Both the position numbers and the translations under genes were made by a program. Source: Bacilli bacterium (lineage in GTDB: Bacteria; Bacillota; Bacilli; RF39; UBA660). Taken from it: 64,000 bases of DNA. Positions 35,250 through 44,682 of the stretch are shown here, in pieces. The notes below the pieces were generated by a model. That model was not told the DNA's origin. It saw only the letters and a list, made by a program, of their open reading frames with translations, and did no database searches. Every line of letters starts with the position of its first letter. Within the stretch, counting starts at the first letter, position 1. The DNA lies in the NCBI GenBank assembly GCA_017525015.1, contig JAFXUK010000022.1, forward strand, positions 1 to 64,000, written 5' to 3'.

Positions 35250-35670
35250 TTATTTCAATTCTTTAAAATCATTGTATTCATAATTTAATACATTGTTATT
35301 AGTAATAACACTCTCTCCTAGTGCATCTTCCAAGTCTTGCTAACCATTGCTTTATTGGTTCAGCATTCTTACTTGGAATTGATTCAATAATACGAAACAT
35401 TCCTTCAATATCAACAACATCAGTCATGTAATATTTGCCATCTGATGATTTTAATTTCAGTTGGTGACAATTTGTCACCGACTGATTTCCTTCCTCTTTA
35501 AGTCTTTGTTTTAATTTATTCCAATACTTTCTTCCATCTTTACTTTCAGAAACAATACTAACTATATCAACTACACTTATGAAGTACTTTTCTACTTCTT
35601 TATCCCATACAGTTCTTATTGTTTCATTATTAAATAATTTGTTTACTAAGTACATTTTATCTTGATTCAT
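35250..35670 (-). pseudogene. Bro-N antirepressor gene, broken by internal deletion
   Basis: The intact frame (35299-35670, 123 codons) is a Bro-N domain: NKLFNNETIRTVWDKEVEKY, then VTNCHQLKLKSSDGKYYMTD and an IPSKNAEPIKQWLARLG end. Family members continue for about 150 residues. Here the frame runs into RCTRRECYY and stops. In another frame, the same bases continue as QDLEDALGESVITNNNVLNY to a TAA at 35250, which matches the usual far C-terminus of these proteins. So the middle of the gene is missing and the join is out of frame. The shared bases caagacttgga at the join could be the recombination site. It starts by a TAATG overlap with dinD. Confidence 0.7.
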
Positions 35671-36509
35671 TATTTATTTTCCCCTTCATTATTTAAATCA
35701 AGTTTTATATTATCTTTTTCTAATTCTTTTATAGATTTCTTTGGAGTTGGTAAATCTTCAGGCATTGTACCACCCAAATCTTTTATTGTTTCTCTTACTT
35801 TTTTACCAACTTCATAATGAGTTCTAATAGCATTACTCTCACCTGTAATGTTATCATTCTTTAGTTTTTCATCTGTTTGTACTATTCTAAACAAATTATC
35901 AACTAATTCTACACTTCCCATATTATCTAAGATATCTTCTCTATATCTTAATCCTTTTCTTTTGGCTATATCATCAGCTGTTTCACCATTATAAAGCCCT
36001 TTATATCCAGCATTATGAAACTTATCATAATTCTTAACTCCTGCGTTTCTTGCAGTTCTATTTAATGAATAATTTCTTCTTCTAGTAATCTTTCTTTGAT
36101 ATAGTCTTTTCTCATCTTCAGAAAGATTATCGTAATTTTCTTCTAAGATCTCTTGTTTTCTTGTTTGAACTGCAAAATATGTTTTTGCAAGAGCAATAAC
36201 TTTCTTTCTATTGTCACCACTTAATGCTATTAAGTAACATGCATATCTAGAAAGATGATAATCTATTACTTCTCTAACAGAGTCTCCAGTCTTAACCATT
36301 TTCCTGACCTCAGGAAAATGGTAATATACATTATGATTACTTTTTTCACAAGCAATAATTGCTAACTTAATAACCTTATGAAAATTTTCCCATTTTGAAT
36401 AATCAAATGATAGCATTAATTCTCTTGCTTCCCAGTATTCATTGCCATCTAGATCGATATGTTTAATATCTTCAAATGTTTTTTTAGAATAATATTCTAA
36501 AGTGTTCAT
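35670..36509 (-). CDS. dinD: DNA-damage-inducible protein D
   Basis: 279 residues. The N-terminal DIKHIDLDGNEYWEARELM, the central YHLSRYACYLIALSGDNRKK and FAVQTRKQEI, and the C-terminal VGKKVRETIKDLGGTMPEDL are highly typical of DinD. In E. coli DinD is LexA-controlled and inhibits RecA-mediated strand exchange. The ribosome site aaggggtgg precedes the ATG. The gene lies 34 bases after addB and is followed at once by the Bro-N pseudogene, then addA. DinD-Bro pairs are often mobile or prophage-associated, so this pair was probably inserted into the addBA operon. Confidence 0.9.
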   Translation of the reverse strand: MNTLEYYSKKTFEDIKHIDLDGNEYWEARELMLSFDYSKWENFHKVIKLAIIACEKSNHNVYYHFPEVRKMVKTGDSVREVIDYHLSRYACYLIALSGDNRKKVIALAKTYFAVQTRKQEILEENYDNLSEDEKRLYQRKITRRRNYSLNRTARNAGVKNYDKFHNAGYKGLYNGETADDIAKRKGLRYREDILDNMGSVELVDNLFRIVQTDEKLKNDNITGESNAIRTHYEVGKKVRETIKDLGGTMPEDLPTPKKSIKELEKDNIKLDLNNEGENK

Positions 36510-36543
36510 ATAGAACCACCCCTTAATATTATTCTCAAAATTT

Positions 36544-38802
36544 TTAATTTGTCGTCTCTAAGAAACTAAAATCATCTACTTTTTCTAAGTATGTAACATC
36601 ACTTTCTCTTGTATAACACAAATCATGATACTTACAGTACTTACAAGAAATATTCTCTTTATTATAAACTTTTGGATTTATAGAAAAATCTGCTTTTAAA
36701 ATATTATCTGTCGTATCTTTAATTACTTTTTCTGTATACTTTGTAATGTTATAAACGTCTTCATCAGATAATACTTTACTAAATCTATCAAACTTCTCGT
36801 CATATTTCATAGATTTAATAAGTTCACTTTCTCTAAATGTAGAATCAAATAAAGATAAATTATCTATATTATCAGTACTATATCCTTTTAATTTATAATT
36901 ATCTTTCTTTTCTTTATCAATTGTTTTACTCCATGTAGGATAACTAAATAAAATATTTTGATAATAAATTCCTGTAAATATAGGACTATCAAATACTTTA
37001 CTATTATGAATTAAATATAAATATATTGGTAACTGCATATGTAATCCATATTTCATAGGTTCAATATGAGTATCAATTGTACCAGTCTTATAATCTACTA
37101 TTGTGAAATATGTATCACTTATTTTTTGATAAGTCATAATCTTATCTACGAATCCAACAAACTCTACCGCAATATCATCTCTTACATTTACTTTTAATTC
37201 TTTCTCATAATACTCTGTATCAAACTTTGTATATTGTTGTTGATCTTTTAATACTTTTATTAGTTCTTCTAAATCTTTTCTAATTCTAACTAAAAGTACA
37301 GTGTCTTTAAGACTTAAATCTTTCTTCTCTAAATAACTATTCCATTCTTTATCTAGATCAAAATCATCCCTTTTGTATAACTCTAATACTTCATGATATA
37401 AAGATCCTACTATAGTCGCAAAAGTCTCTTCATAGTCTCCTAGTTTTAATACATAATTTACAAAGTATTTAAACTTACATTCATTATATGAATTAAGTGA
37501 TGTGTAAGAGACTCTTAAAGGATAACTTAAATTATTTAAGAATGTATCTCTATTTATTCCTGTAAACTTATGATCATAAGATAAATAAGGTAAATCATAA
37601 TAACCATTTAATTTATCTAATAAATCATTCTTTTCTCCGTAATTATAATAATTATCAAGTAATTCACCTAATCTAATTTTATTATATAGATCAGAATACT
37701 CTGTATCATTAACTTCATCTCTAATTATTTCTAAATTATAGTCACTTATTAAAGAAGATGGATAATACTTCTGAAATGGACTAGATAATTTATAAGTAAT
37801 AGTTAAATTAGGTATTGTAGATAAAATATATGCAATTATCTTCTTTTCTCTTTTATTTAGGTATTTTGTTGTATATAAGTCTACCTCGCACTTTTCTTTG
37901 TCTGATACAAATTCTATGTCTTTACAGATACTTGGAAGAGCATCTTGATTAAAACCTAAAACGAATACATGAGAAGACTCTTGAAAAGGAGTATTCTTTA
38001 TGTCTTTTATTTGTACTGCATTATTTAATTTAGAATTAGGTAAATATGTATTCTTACATATTTCTATAAATATATCTTTCTTTATAGAATCATCTTCTAA
38101 TTCTACTAATTCTCCTAATGTATTTATTATTTTATTTGTTACAGGATCATCACTATTTAAATCTAATTCTCCAGTCTTTAAATAATTTTGTAGTGTTACA
38201 GTACTATAAATACTATTTCTAAATGGTATTTCTATTGGTATTCCATAATAACTAAATAATTTATCAATTATGAAGTAATAGTCATCGCTTACATTACATA
38301 AATAAATATCATTTAAGCTTATTCCTTTATCAATTAGTTTTCTAATCTCTACACAAATAAAATGTACTTCATCTTCCATAGTCTGAAATTCATGTACTGG
38401 TACATTTAATTCTACTTCTGGAATATCTATCTTACCTACTACATTTTCTTGATATAAATCTAAATCATAATAATTATTTACTATTTCTTTATTATTAATA
38501 TAATCTCTAAATAAATATGAATAGTTTATAAGTTTATTTTCCTTTAATTCTCTCTTTAAATCTCTTAAGAATAATAGTTTCTTACTTTTATACTCTTTAT
38601 CTTCTATAAAATATAAATTATCTAAATATTCTTTCGCAATAGAATATGGATAATTATATTTCTTCATTAAATAATAAATTGCTTTATAGTCATAAGAAAA
38701 GAAATATGATTTAAAGAAATCACTTTTAGAATAATATTTAATATTATTTAAAGTATTATTATCTAATAATAAACTCTTCTTTATATCACTAGAACAAATC
38801 AT
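36544..38802 (-). CDS. addB: ATP-dependent nuclease subunit B-like protein
   Basis: 752 residues if started at ATG 38802; a frame open to 38868 runs upstream through the -10 element and terminator and cannot be used. A non-ATG start closer to the site ggtgat (about 38811) is also possible. The C-terminal nuclease has IVDYKTG, and the iron-sulfur cysteines are visible: one in YNECKFKYF (middle) and three in CKYCKYHDLC near the end. This is the AddB/RexB pattern. The N-terminal helicase-like half lacks a Walker A motif, as in RexB. It is far shorter than B. subtilis AddB (1166). It is the first gene of the operon with addA. Confidence 0.85.
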   Translation of the reverse strand: MICSSDIKKSLLLDNNTLNNIKYYSKSDFFKSYFFSYDYKAIYYLMKKYNYPYSIAKEYLDNLYFIEDKEYKSKKLLFLRDLKRELKENKLINYSYLFRDYINNKEIVNNYYDLDLYQENVVGKIDIPEVELNVPVHEFQTMEDEVHFICVEIRKLIDKGISLNDIYLCNVSDDYYFIIDKLFSYYGIPIEIPFRNSIYSTVTLQNYLKTGELDLNSDDPVTNKIINTLGELVELEDDSIKKDIFIEICKNTYLPNSKLNNAVQIKDIKNTPFQESSHVFVLGFNQDALPSICKDIEFVSDKEKCEVDLYTTKYLNKREKKIIAYILSTIPNLTITYKLSSPFQKYYPSSLISDYNLEIIRDEVNDTEYSDLYNKIRLGELLDNYYNYGEKNDLLDKLNGYYDLPYLSYDHKFTGINRDTFLNNLSYPLRVSYTSLNSYNECKFKYFVNYVLKLGDYEETFATIVGSLYHEVLELYKRDDFDLDKEWNSYLEKKDLSLKDTVLLVRIRKDLEELIKVLKDQQQYTKFDTEYYEKELKVNVRDDIAVEFVGFVDKIMTYQKISDTYFTIVDYKTGTIDTHIEPMKYGLHMQLPIYLYLIHNSKVFDSPIFTGIYYQNILFSYPTWSKTIDKEKKDNYKLKGYSTDNIDNLSLFDSTFRESELIKSMKYDEKFDRFSKVLSDEDVYNITKYTEKVIKDTTDNILKADFSINPKVYNKENISCKYCKYHDLCYTRESDVTYLEKVDDFSFLETTN

Positions 38803-38830
38803 TATCTTTTCAATATTTATCACCAAATCT

Positions 38831-38859
38831 ATTATATCAAATAAAAAAGATGATAACAA
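38831..38859 (-). promoter_or_regulatory. addB promoter embedded in the upstream terminator
   Basis: TTGTTA (38854-38859), 17 bases, TATAAT (38831-38836; also TGATATAAT extended). The -35 element lies in the loop and one arm of the hairpin at 38843-38871. Confidence 0.6.
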
Positions 38860-38871
38860 AGTTATCATCTT
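38843..38871 (-). terminator. Terminator of the giant pilin operon
   Basis: AAGATGATAAC and complement with a three-base loop, followed by TTTTTTATTT on the minus strand, just after the stop at 38880. Confidence 0.75.
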
Positions 38872-38879
38872 ATTTTTTA

Positions 38880-39848
38880 TTATTTCTTATTGATTGTAAT
38901 TACTGGTCTTAGATATACCTCATAATCTTCTTCTAATGTTTTATCTTTAGAAAATTCCCAGTTATAGACAACTTTAACTCCAATATCTGTTTTTCCTTTA
39001 ACATTTTTTACTGTATAAGCAAAAACATCATAATAATCAGCTGAGAATGGATTAGAAGACATAGTCCAATATTCACCATTCTTCCTTACTCCATCAATTA
39101 ACCATTTAGGTAAACCTTTTTTATCAATTACTAATTCATTAATTTCTTCAATAGTAGCAAGTCTAATTCTTAAATTAACCATTTCAAATTTATTAGTATA
39201 AACTAGATCTTCCATTGTCTCCCAACCTTCAAAATCAGGTTCAGGCATATTATAAAGAATAGTTAATTTACCATCTTTAACAGTGAAGTCTTTATATCCT
39301 GCATAAGCATTACAATCAAATTTTTCATCTTTTACTGTCTTATCAACACAAACATCTAAATAGTACTTATAACCAAAATCTACATAATTATAATCTGTAA
39401 TATAAGGAACATTAGTCCACTTCTTAACAAGCTTATTAGCATAAGTTAAAGCAGTTGTTGGTCCTTTAACATTAGTTACTTCTTCACTCCAATAAGTACT
39501 TTCACCAATATTATGTGCTAAAAGAAGATTTATTTTATTCTCATCATTAGATAATACATAAAACTCTTCTGTATCTGTTTTATTAACTTTATATTTAACT
39601 TTAATACCTTCTCTTAACTCATCTGTTGTACATACTTTTCCTTTTTTCAAGCACTCAACATCTTCAATGTTTTTAGTAGGAATTGATACATTTGCAGTTG
39701 AATTGTTTCTTGTTACAAAGAACCCAATTAGGAATAAAACAATAAGCAAACATCCAGCTAATATAAAATATTTTAAATTTGCAGTAGAAGGAGTTCTTGT
39801 AACAGAACTCTTTTCTACTGTTGTATTTTCTTTATTATTCTTTTTCAT
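38880..39848 (-). CDS. Single-pass surface protein, last gene of the pilin operon
   Basis: 322 residues. A polar N-terminus of about 25 residues, one span (YFILAGCLLIVLFLIGFFV, about 27-46), then an outside domain. It has two Cys early (ECLKKGKVCTTDE), a TWSEE/TALTYANKL middle, and a C-terminal EYWTMSS ... YLRPVITI pattern as in DUF6273-like surface domains. This protein type recurs beside prepilin-like genes in gut Bacillota. It lies 18 bases after the giant pilin gene. It may be an accessory subunit or tip protein. Function unknown. Confidence 0.62.
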   Translation of the reverse strand: MKKNNKENTTVEKSSVTRTPSTANLKYFILAGCLLIVLFLIGFFVTRNNSTANVSIPTKNIEDVECLKKGKVCTTDELREGIKVKYKVNKTDTEEFYVLSNDENKINLLLAHNIGESTYWSEEVTNVKGPTTALTYANKLVKKWTNVPYITDYNYVDFGYKYYLDVCVDKTVKDEKFDCNAYAGYKDFTVKDGKLTILYNMPEPDFEGWETMEDLVYTNKFEMVNLRIRLATIEEINELVIDKKGLPKWLIDGVRKNGEYWTMSSNPFSADYYDVFAYTVKNVKGKTDIGVKVVYNWEFSKDKTLEEDYEVYLRPVITINKK

Positions 39849-39866
39849 ACTCTCACACCCCTTCTT

Positions 39867-42800
39867 CTATGTACAAGCTCCACGGCAGTGACTACATCCT
39901 CCACAAGGAGTACAATGTCTACCACTACACCAATAAGTAGTCCATGAACAAGCATCTGATTGTGTTCCGTTCCATACATAAATACCACTTTGGAACCATA
40001 CTTTAACCCATGCAGATCCAGAAATATAAACTCTTAATCTATTTGCATTTTCAAGTGTACCTGTATTAGCTCTAGTCATCTCACAACCACTATTAGTCCA
40101 GAAGTAGCAGTTTTTACCACTTGACCAACCAATCTTAGGTTGACAATAATATTTACCTTTATTAATACAAGCTTGTGTATTACATGCAACATTATATTGT
40201 GGACAAGATTGACCATTATAATTTGAAATATTGTAAACTGTTTTAGTTCCTCCACCACAACCTCTAGAGCATCCTGTTTCCCAAGAATAGTGAACTGAAC
40301 TACAGCAATCACGTCTATTACATGCAGATCCACCAGAACCTTGATTTACACAAACTTGTCCATTATATGGAGAATTCTTATGACGATCAAATGTTCCTTC
40401 CCATCCACATTGTTGAGTACATGTAGTACCATCTTGCCATGGCCAATTATCAACACCTTGACAACATCCAGGAACAACTACACTACCACCACAAGCTCCT
40501 GTTACTTCATTACCAGCATTATCTATAATTTTAACACTAGCAGTAGCAGTTCTTTGATTTGTTTGACATGTAAGTTTTTTAGAACTGTTAGATCCATAAG
40601 CTCCACCATCTAAACTATAAGTAATACTCTTAATACCACTTGTTGCACCATTAACAGTTTTATCATAAGAAGAGTTAGCGTCTACAACAAAGTTATTATC
40701 ATTATCTGATGCATATCTAGGATTTGTTAAACTACATTGAACAACTGCAGGAGTCTTATCAACTCTTACTGTAAATGTCTTATTACAATTACAATAGTTT
40801 CCAGCTGCATCATATACTCTAGCATTTTCAGAGTATGTAGTAGTGTTGTATCCAATATTTGCTGAAGTATCAGCAGTTATAGATACACTCTTATTTCCTT
40901 TACATCCACTCTTAATATTACCAGTTTCATTACAGATACCATTTAAGAATACTGTCTTATTAGTCCAATTTCCATTATAAGCAGTACCTGTAATAGCAGT
41001 ATCTGTAGTAGCAGTTGCTGTACAAGTAGGAGCAGTATAATCAATTCTTACTGTTTTATCAGTAGGACAGTTTTCACTACCATTGCCAGCAACATCGTAA
41101 ATCTTACCTCCACCATTACCAGAACCACCAGCTCCAGCAGTAGTAGTATTAATTTCACTAGCATAGATATAAGATTTTTCTCCACCAGCACATCCACTAC
41201 CAACACTATTTACTGGATTTTCAGTACATACTTGACTTACTTTAGCCATTTTCTTGTTATTTGTATTATTATCAACTAAACCAAGCCATCCATCAGCAGT
41301 ACGAAGATCACTGCCAGATCTTACATAGCTATTTGCATCTTTACCTGTACCATATTCAATTGATGTAGTACAAGTTGGTGCTTTATGGTCGATTTTAACA
41401 GTCATCTTACCACATTCATCACTAACGTTTCCTGCGATATCATAAGCTTTACCACCATTACCATTACCAACACCTAAAGGTCCAGCTTGTGTAGTATTAA
41501 TATCATAGTCATAAACTTTCTTTGCTTTATTACTTTCGTTGTTTCCATCACATCCAGAAGCAACACCATTTACTAAAGCATCATCACAAGCAATACTAAC
41601 TGTAACAGATTCACCAATCTTTAACCAACCAGCTGAGTTTGGTCCATTAGTACCACTATAAGTTGGTTTAGCATTACAAGTTGGTTTCTTAGTATCAATC
41701 TTAACTGTTTCATTTTTAGGACACTCATCACTTCTGTTTCCAGCATAGTCATATACGTATCCACCTTTATTATCATCCTTAACACCAGCTTTAGTGGTAT
41801 TAATATCATAATCATAAAGTTTCTTTTCCTCTTGATATTTAGAAGGATTACATTTACTTGCAGTAGCTTGATCATCTTGACATGTATGTTCAAATAGAAC
41901 TGATTGTCCTTCTTTTAACCAACCAGCACCATTTGGTCCTGTAGTACCATTATATGTTTTCTTGATACCACAAGTTGGTTTAGTTAAGTCAATCTTAATA
42001 TATTCTAATCTACTTAATCCAGAACAGTTTCCAGCTTTATCACAACTGTAATAACGATTAGTATGTTTACCTTCATCATTCATTTCATTACCTAAACCAA
42101 AAGTATAAGTATTGATTGTTGTGATTTCTTTTTCTGCTTGTCCTTGTTGTTTATATTTATATACAAATTTATCCCATCCAGATAAATCTCTTCCTGTATT
42201 ATTAGGTCCTTCAGCATCTGTCTTTTGATCTTTAATATATGCATATAATTTATGATTAATCCAATGAGTATTTTCACCATCATTTGGAAGAGCTGCATAA
42301 TAAGCAGTATTTGTATCATCTTGATATGCATAAGATACTTCAGGAACAGGAGGAGCAGTACGGTCTAAGTTAGCATAAACATGAATTATAGTCATATTAC
42401 CAGCTTTATCATAAACTGTTAATTTACCATAACGTTTACCTTCCATATATAACTTAACACCATTAATAGTACCAGTAACGTCTCCACGCTCTTGTTCTAC
42501 TAATTCACTATCATTAGTAACTTGATTATTATTAACATTTTCTGAGAAGTTTCCAGATACTTTAGATCCATTCTCATTGCTAACATTTGCAGCACTAGCA
42601 CTTTCTCTAATATTAGTATTTGAAGTACCTCCTGCTACATAAGCATCATTTACTTCCCAAGTCCATCTATCTAGATACAAGTTATCAGTAACATCTGCAT
42701 CAAATACAAGTCCTTCAGGATAATTAGCTAAATTTAACCATTTTTCATTAGTTACACCAGTATTATTCTTATAATCATCTGCTTTAATAGTTGCATTAGG

Positions 42801-44057
42801 AACTTCACCATTAACATTTTCTGCATCTTTAGCAGTTACTTTAGCAACATTACCAGTATTTGGATCATTTCTATCAGTACTATAAGTCTTAGCATTATAA
42901 GCATATAATGTAACAGTTGGAGCTTGTAAGTCAACATTTACTCTAACATAACACTTAGTAACATTATTTCCTTCACTACCATTAACAGCATTATCAGAAA
43001 TAGTTATATAACCCCATCTAGCACCATATTTGTAGTTAACTTTGCCACTATCACTCATATCATTATTTGGCCAAGTTTTAGTAAATAGCTCTCTCTTACA
43101 TCCAGATCCAGCACCATCACTACACTCTACAGATACTCTACCTGGATATACTCTCTTATCATCTGCAGATGTATTAGTACCAGCTGCAAATGTAGCTTTA
43201 TTAATCCAGTCATTATTATTCTTATCATCTCCGTAGATATTACCACAAATTGGTGGAGTATTATCTTCGAATCCATCAGTAGTCTCTAAGTCACTAGACC
43301 ACTCTAACTTACCACCTTGTTCATTTAGTACATCTACCTTTACTAAGAACATTGTATATCCAGTTAAATCAACATAACTAGAAAGTGATTTAGAAGCAAT
43401 CTCAATCTTAGGTTCAAGACCACCTTTTAAGTATTCTGAGTTAAATATTTCAGTATACTCTGCATCAGATCCCTTTTTAACATAAATGACATAACGATAA
43501 CTATAAATACCTACAGTATCATCATCTTTAGCACCTTTAATAGTAAAACTAAAGCTTGCATTACGAACATCACTTAAGTCTCCATTACCACTCTTATGCT
43601 TTTTATCAGAGAATGCAAAATTCTCTACAGCAGGAACTGGTACTGGATCCTCTGCAGGAACCACATCATTTCCACAATATAAATAGGTTGTATAAGAATA
43701 ATCCTTATCATCGTATTTATAAACACGAACAACAGAATTCTCCATACAATCTTCTCCTCTATCATTCGTAACATCTTCTTTTAAATAGTTAGTGCTACGA
43801 AGGTCAGATAAAGGAATACGTTTAGCTTCACCAATATTCTTAGGAAGCAAATCACGATTTGACTGCAAGTAAAGTTGTGCAGCCATAGCGACATTCTTAC
43901 GATTTTGGCTTACTTTTTCAGCCCTAGCACGATCAAGATATCTAGTAACACCAACAACGGCAAGTGTTGCAAGAATACCTACGATTACTATAACCGCAAG
44001 AAGTTCAACCAATGAAAACCCTTTTCTGTTTTTTAGTTTCATAACTTCTTTTCCCAT
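39867..44057 (-). CDS. Giant prepilin-like surface protein A
   Basis: 1396 residues from ATG 44057 (site aggtga); the GTG at 44066 lies in that site. The N-terminus has a class III signal: NRKG then FSLVELLAVIVIVGILATLA, with cleavage expected before Phe and Glu5 kept, so the stalk helix is that of type IV pilins or pseudopilins. The long ectodomain begins with a region common to protein B (to about 560), then about four units of 90-110 residues. Each unit opens with PTC, contains NGTTGPNGAGWL or a variant and a YDxAGN motif, and ends with VKID. The C-terminal 180 residues have 25 or so Cys with TSP1-like patterns (CSRGCGGGTKTV). Pilins are typically 150-200 residues, so this is very unusual. 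No assembly ATPase or peptidase is nearby. Confidence 0.75.
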   Translation of the reverse strand: MGKEVMKLKNRKGFSLVELLAVIVIVGILATLAVVGVTRYLDRARAEKVSQNRKNVAMAAQLYLQSNRDLLPKNIGEAKRIPLSDLRSTNYLKEDVTNDRGEDCMENSVVRVYKYDDKDYSYTTYLYCGNDVVPAEDPVPVPAVENFAFSDKKHKSGNGDLSDVRNASFSFTIKGAKDDDTVGIYSYRYVIYVKKGSDAEYTEIFNSEYLKGGLEPKIEIASKSLSSYVDLTGYTMFLVKVDVLNEQGGKLEWSSDLETTDGFEDNTPPICGNIYGDDKNNNDWINKATFAAGTNTSADDKRVYPGRVSVECSDGAGSGCKRELFTKTWPNNDMSDSGKVNYKYGARWGYITISDNAVNGSEGNNVTKCYVRVNVDLQAPTVTLYAYNAKTYSTDRNDPNTGNVAKVTAKDAENVNGEVPNATIKADDYKNNTGVTNEKWLNLANYPEGLVFDADVTDNLYLDRWTWEVNDAYVAGGTSNTNIRESASAANVSNENGSKVSGNFSENVNNNQVTNDSELVEQERGDVTGTINGVKLYMEGKRYGKLTVYDKAGNMTIIHVYANLDRTAPPVPEVSYAYQDDTNTAYYAALPNDGENTHWINHKLYAYIKDQKTDAEGPNNTGRDLSGWDKFVYKYKQQGQAEKEITTINTYTFGLGNEMNDEGKHTNRYYSCDKAGNCSGLSRLEYIKIDLTKPTCGIKKTYNGTTGPNGAGWLKEGQSVLFEHTCQDDQATASKCNPSKYQEEKKLYDYDINTTKAGVKDDNKGGYVYDYAGNRSDECPKNETVKIDTKKPTCNAKPTYSGTNGPNSAGWLKIGESVTVSIACDDALVNGVASGCDGNNESNKAKKVYDYDINTTQAGPLGVGNGNGGKAYDIAGNVSDECGKMTVKIDHKAPTCTTSIEYGTGKDANSYVRSGSDLRTADGWLGLVDNNTNNKKMAKVSQVCTENPVNSVGSGCAGGEKSYIYASEINTTTAGAGGSGNGGGKIYDVAGNGSENCPTDKTVRIDYTAPTCTATATTDTAITGTAYNGNWTNKTVFLNGICNETGNIKSGCKGNKSVSITADTSANIGYNTTTYSENARVYDAAGNYCNCNKTFTVRVDKTPAVVQCSLTNPRYASDNDNNFVVDANSSYDKTVNGATSGIKSITYSLDGGAYGSNSSKKLTCQTNQRTATASVKIIDNAGNEVTGACGGSVVVPGCCQGVDNWPWQDGTTCTQQCGWEGTFDRHKNSPYNGQVCVNQGSGGSACNRRDCCSSVHYSWETGCSRGCGGGTKTVYNISNYNGQSCPQYNVACNTQACINKGKYYCQPKIGWSSGKNCYFWTNSGCEMTRANTGTLENANRLRVYISGSAWVKVWFQSGIYVWNGTQSDACSWTTYWCSGRHCTPCGGCSHCRGACT

Positions 44058-44129
44058 CCTTTTCACCTATCTTTACTCATATTAAAATTATAGAATAAAT
44101 CAAGCCCATTTGCAATAAGATTTTAAATA

Positions 44130-44159
44130 AAAAAAAGAGATTTTTTTATCTCTTTTTTT
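44130..44159 (-). terminator. Hairpin after the 171-residue gene
   Basis: AAAAAAGAGAT with complement and T-runs either side. It lies between the 171-residue gene and the giant pilin A gene, so pilin A may have its own promoter, or there is partial readthrough. Confidence 0.65.
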
Positions 44160-44673
44160 ACTCAGATTCTTTTTTATATGATTGATATAATTCATCATAT
44201 TCTTCTGATGAAAGACTAGTAATTTCAAATCCTTTTGAAAATACTAAATCAGCTTGATCTTCTTCAAAATATGTTGCAAAATCCATCTCTTTATAAGCTT
44301 TTAATCCAAAATAACAAATATCAAAATCATAAGTATCAGTAGTACCTTCTCTTAAGAATTTCAACTTAAAGCAAGTATCCTTTACTCCTACACCTTTATG
44401 ATACATAATACCATATATACTAGATATATCTTCTTTATCATAGTGTATTACTACATCCTTAACACAAACATCTTCATAACAATGTTCATCTTTTAAATTA
44501 TTATTAGTTATATTTTTTATTGGATAACCATTCTTATGTACAACTGCCTTATATTGTACATAAGCGAAAAAGCAAAATATACATAATAGCAATAATACTA
44601 CTATCCACATTATTCTTTGTTCTAAAAGCAAATCACTAAAAAAGTTAAACTTAATCTTTTTATTCTTACTCAT
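44158..44673 (-). CDS. Single-pass membrane protein between the giant pilin genes
   Basis: 171 residues. Cytosolic basic N-terminus, one span (WIVVLLLLCIFCFFAYV, about 23-40), then an acidic outside domain with four Cys (HCYEDVC, TCFKL, DICYF). It starts nine bases after pilin B stops. I do not recognise the family. Position suggests a partner of pilin B, as the 322-residue gene may be of pilin A. Confidence 0.55.
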   Translation of the reverse strand: MSKNKKIKFNFFSDLLLEQRIMWIVVLLLLCIFCFFAYVQYKAVVHKNGYPIKNITNNNLKDEHCYEDVCVKDVVIHYDKEDISSIYGIMYHKGVGVKDTCFKLKFLREGTTDTYDFDICYFGLKAYKEMDFATYFEEDQADLVFSKGFEITSLSSEEYDELYQSYKKESE

Positions 44674-44682
44674 AATTCCCTC

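Noticed and set aside
40341..40613. Plus-strand Ser/Thr-rich frame within the giant pilin A gene
   Set aside because: Mirror of the Cys/Gly-rich coding strand; no start signals.
41621..41893. Minus-strand frames in other phases of the pilin genes
   Set aside because: Overlap a clearly coding frame and translate to Ile/Leu/Met-rich noise.
39900..43500. Repeats in the pilin genes as a CRISPR-like or tandem DNA repeat
   Set aside because: The repetition is at protein level with diverged DNA; no short identical repeats and spacers. No CRISPR array was found in the window.
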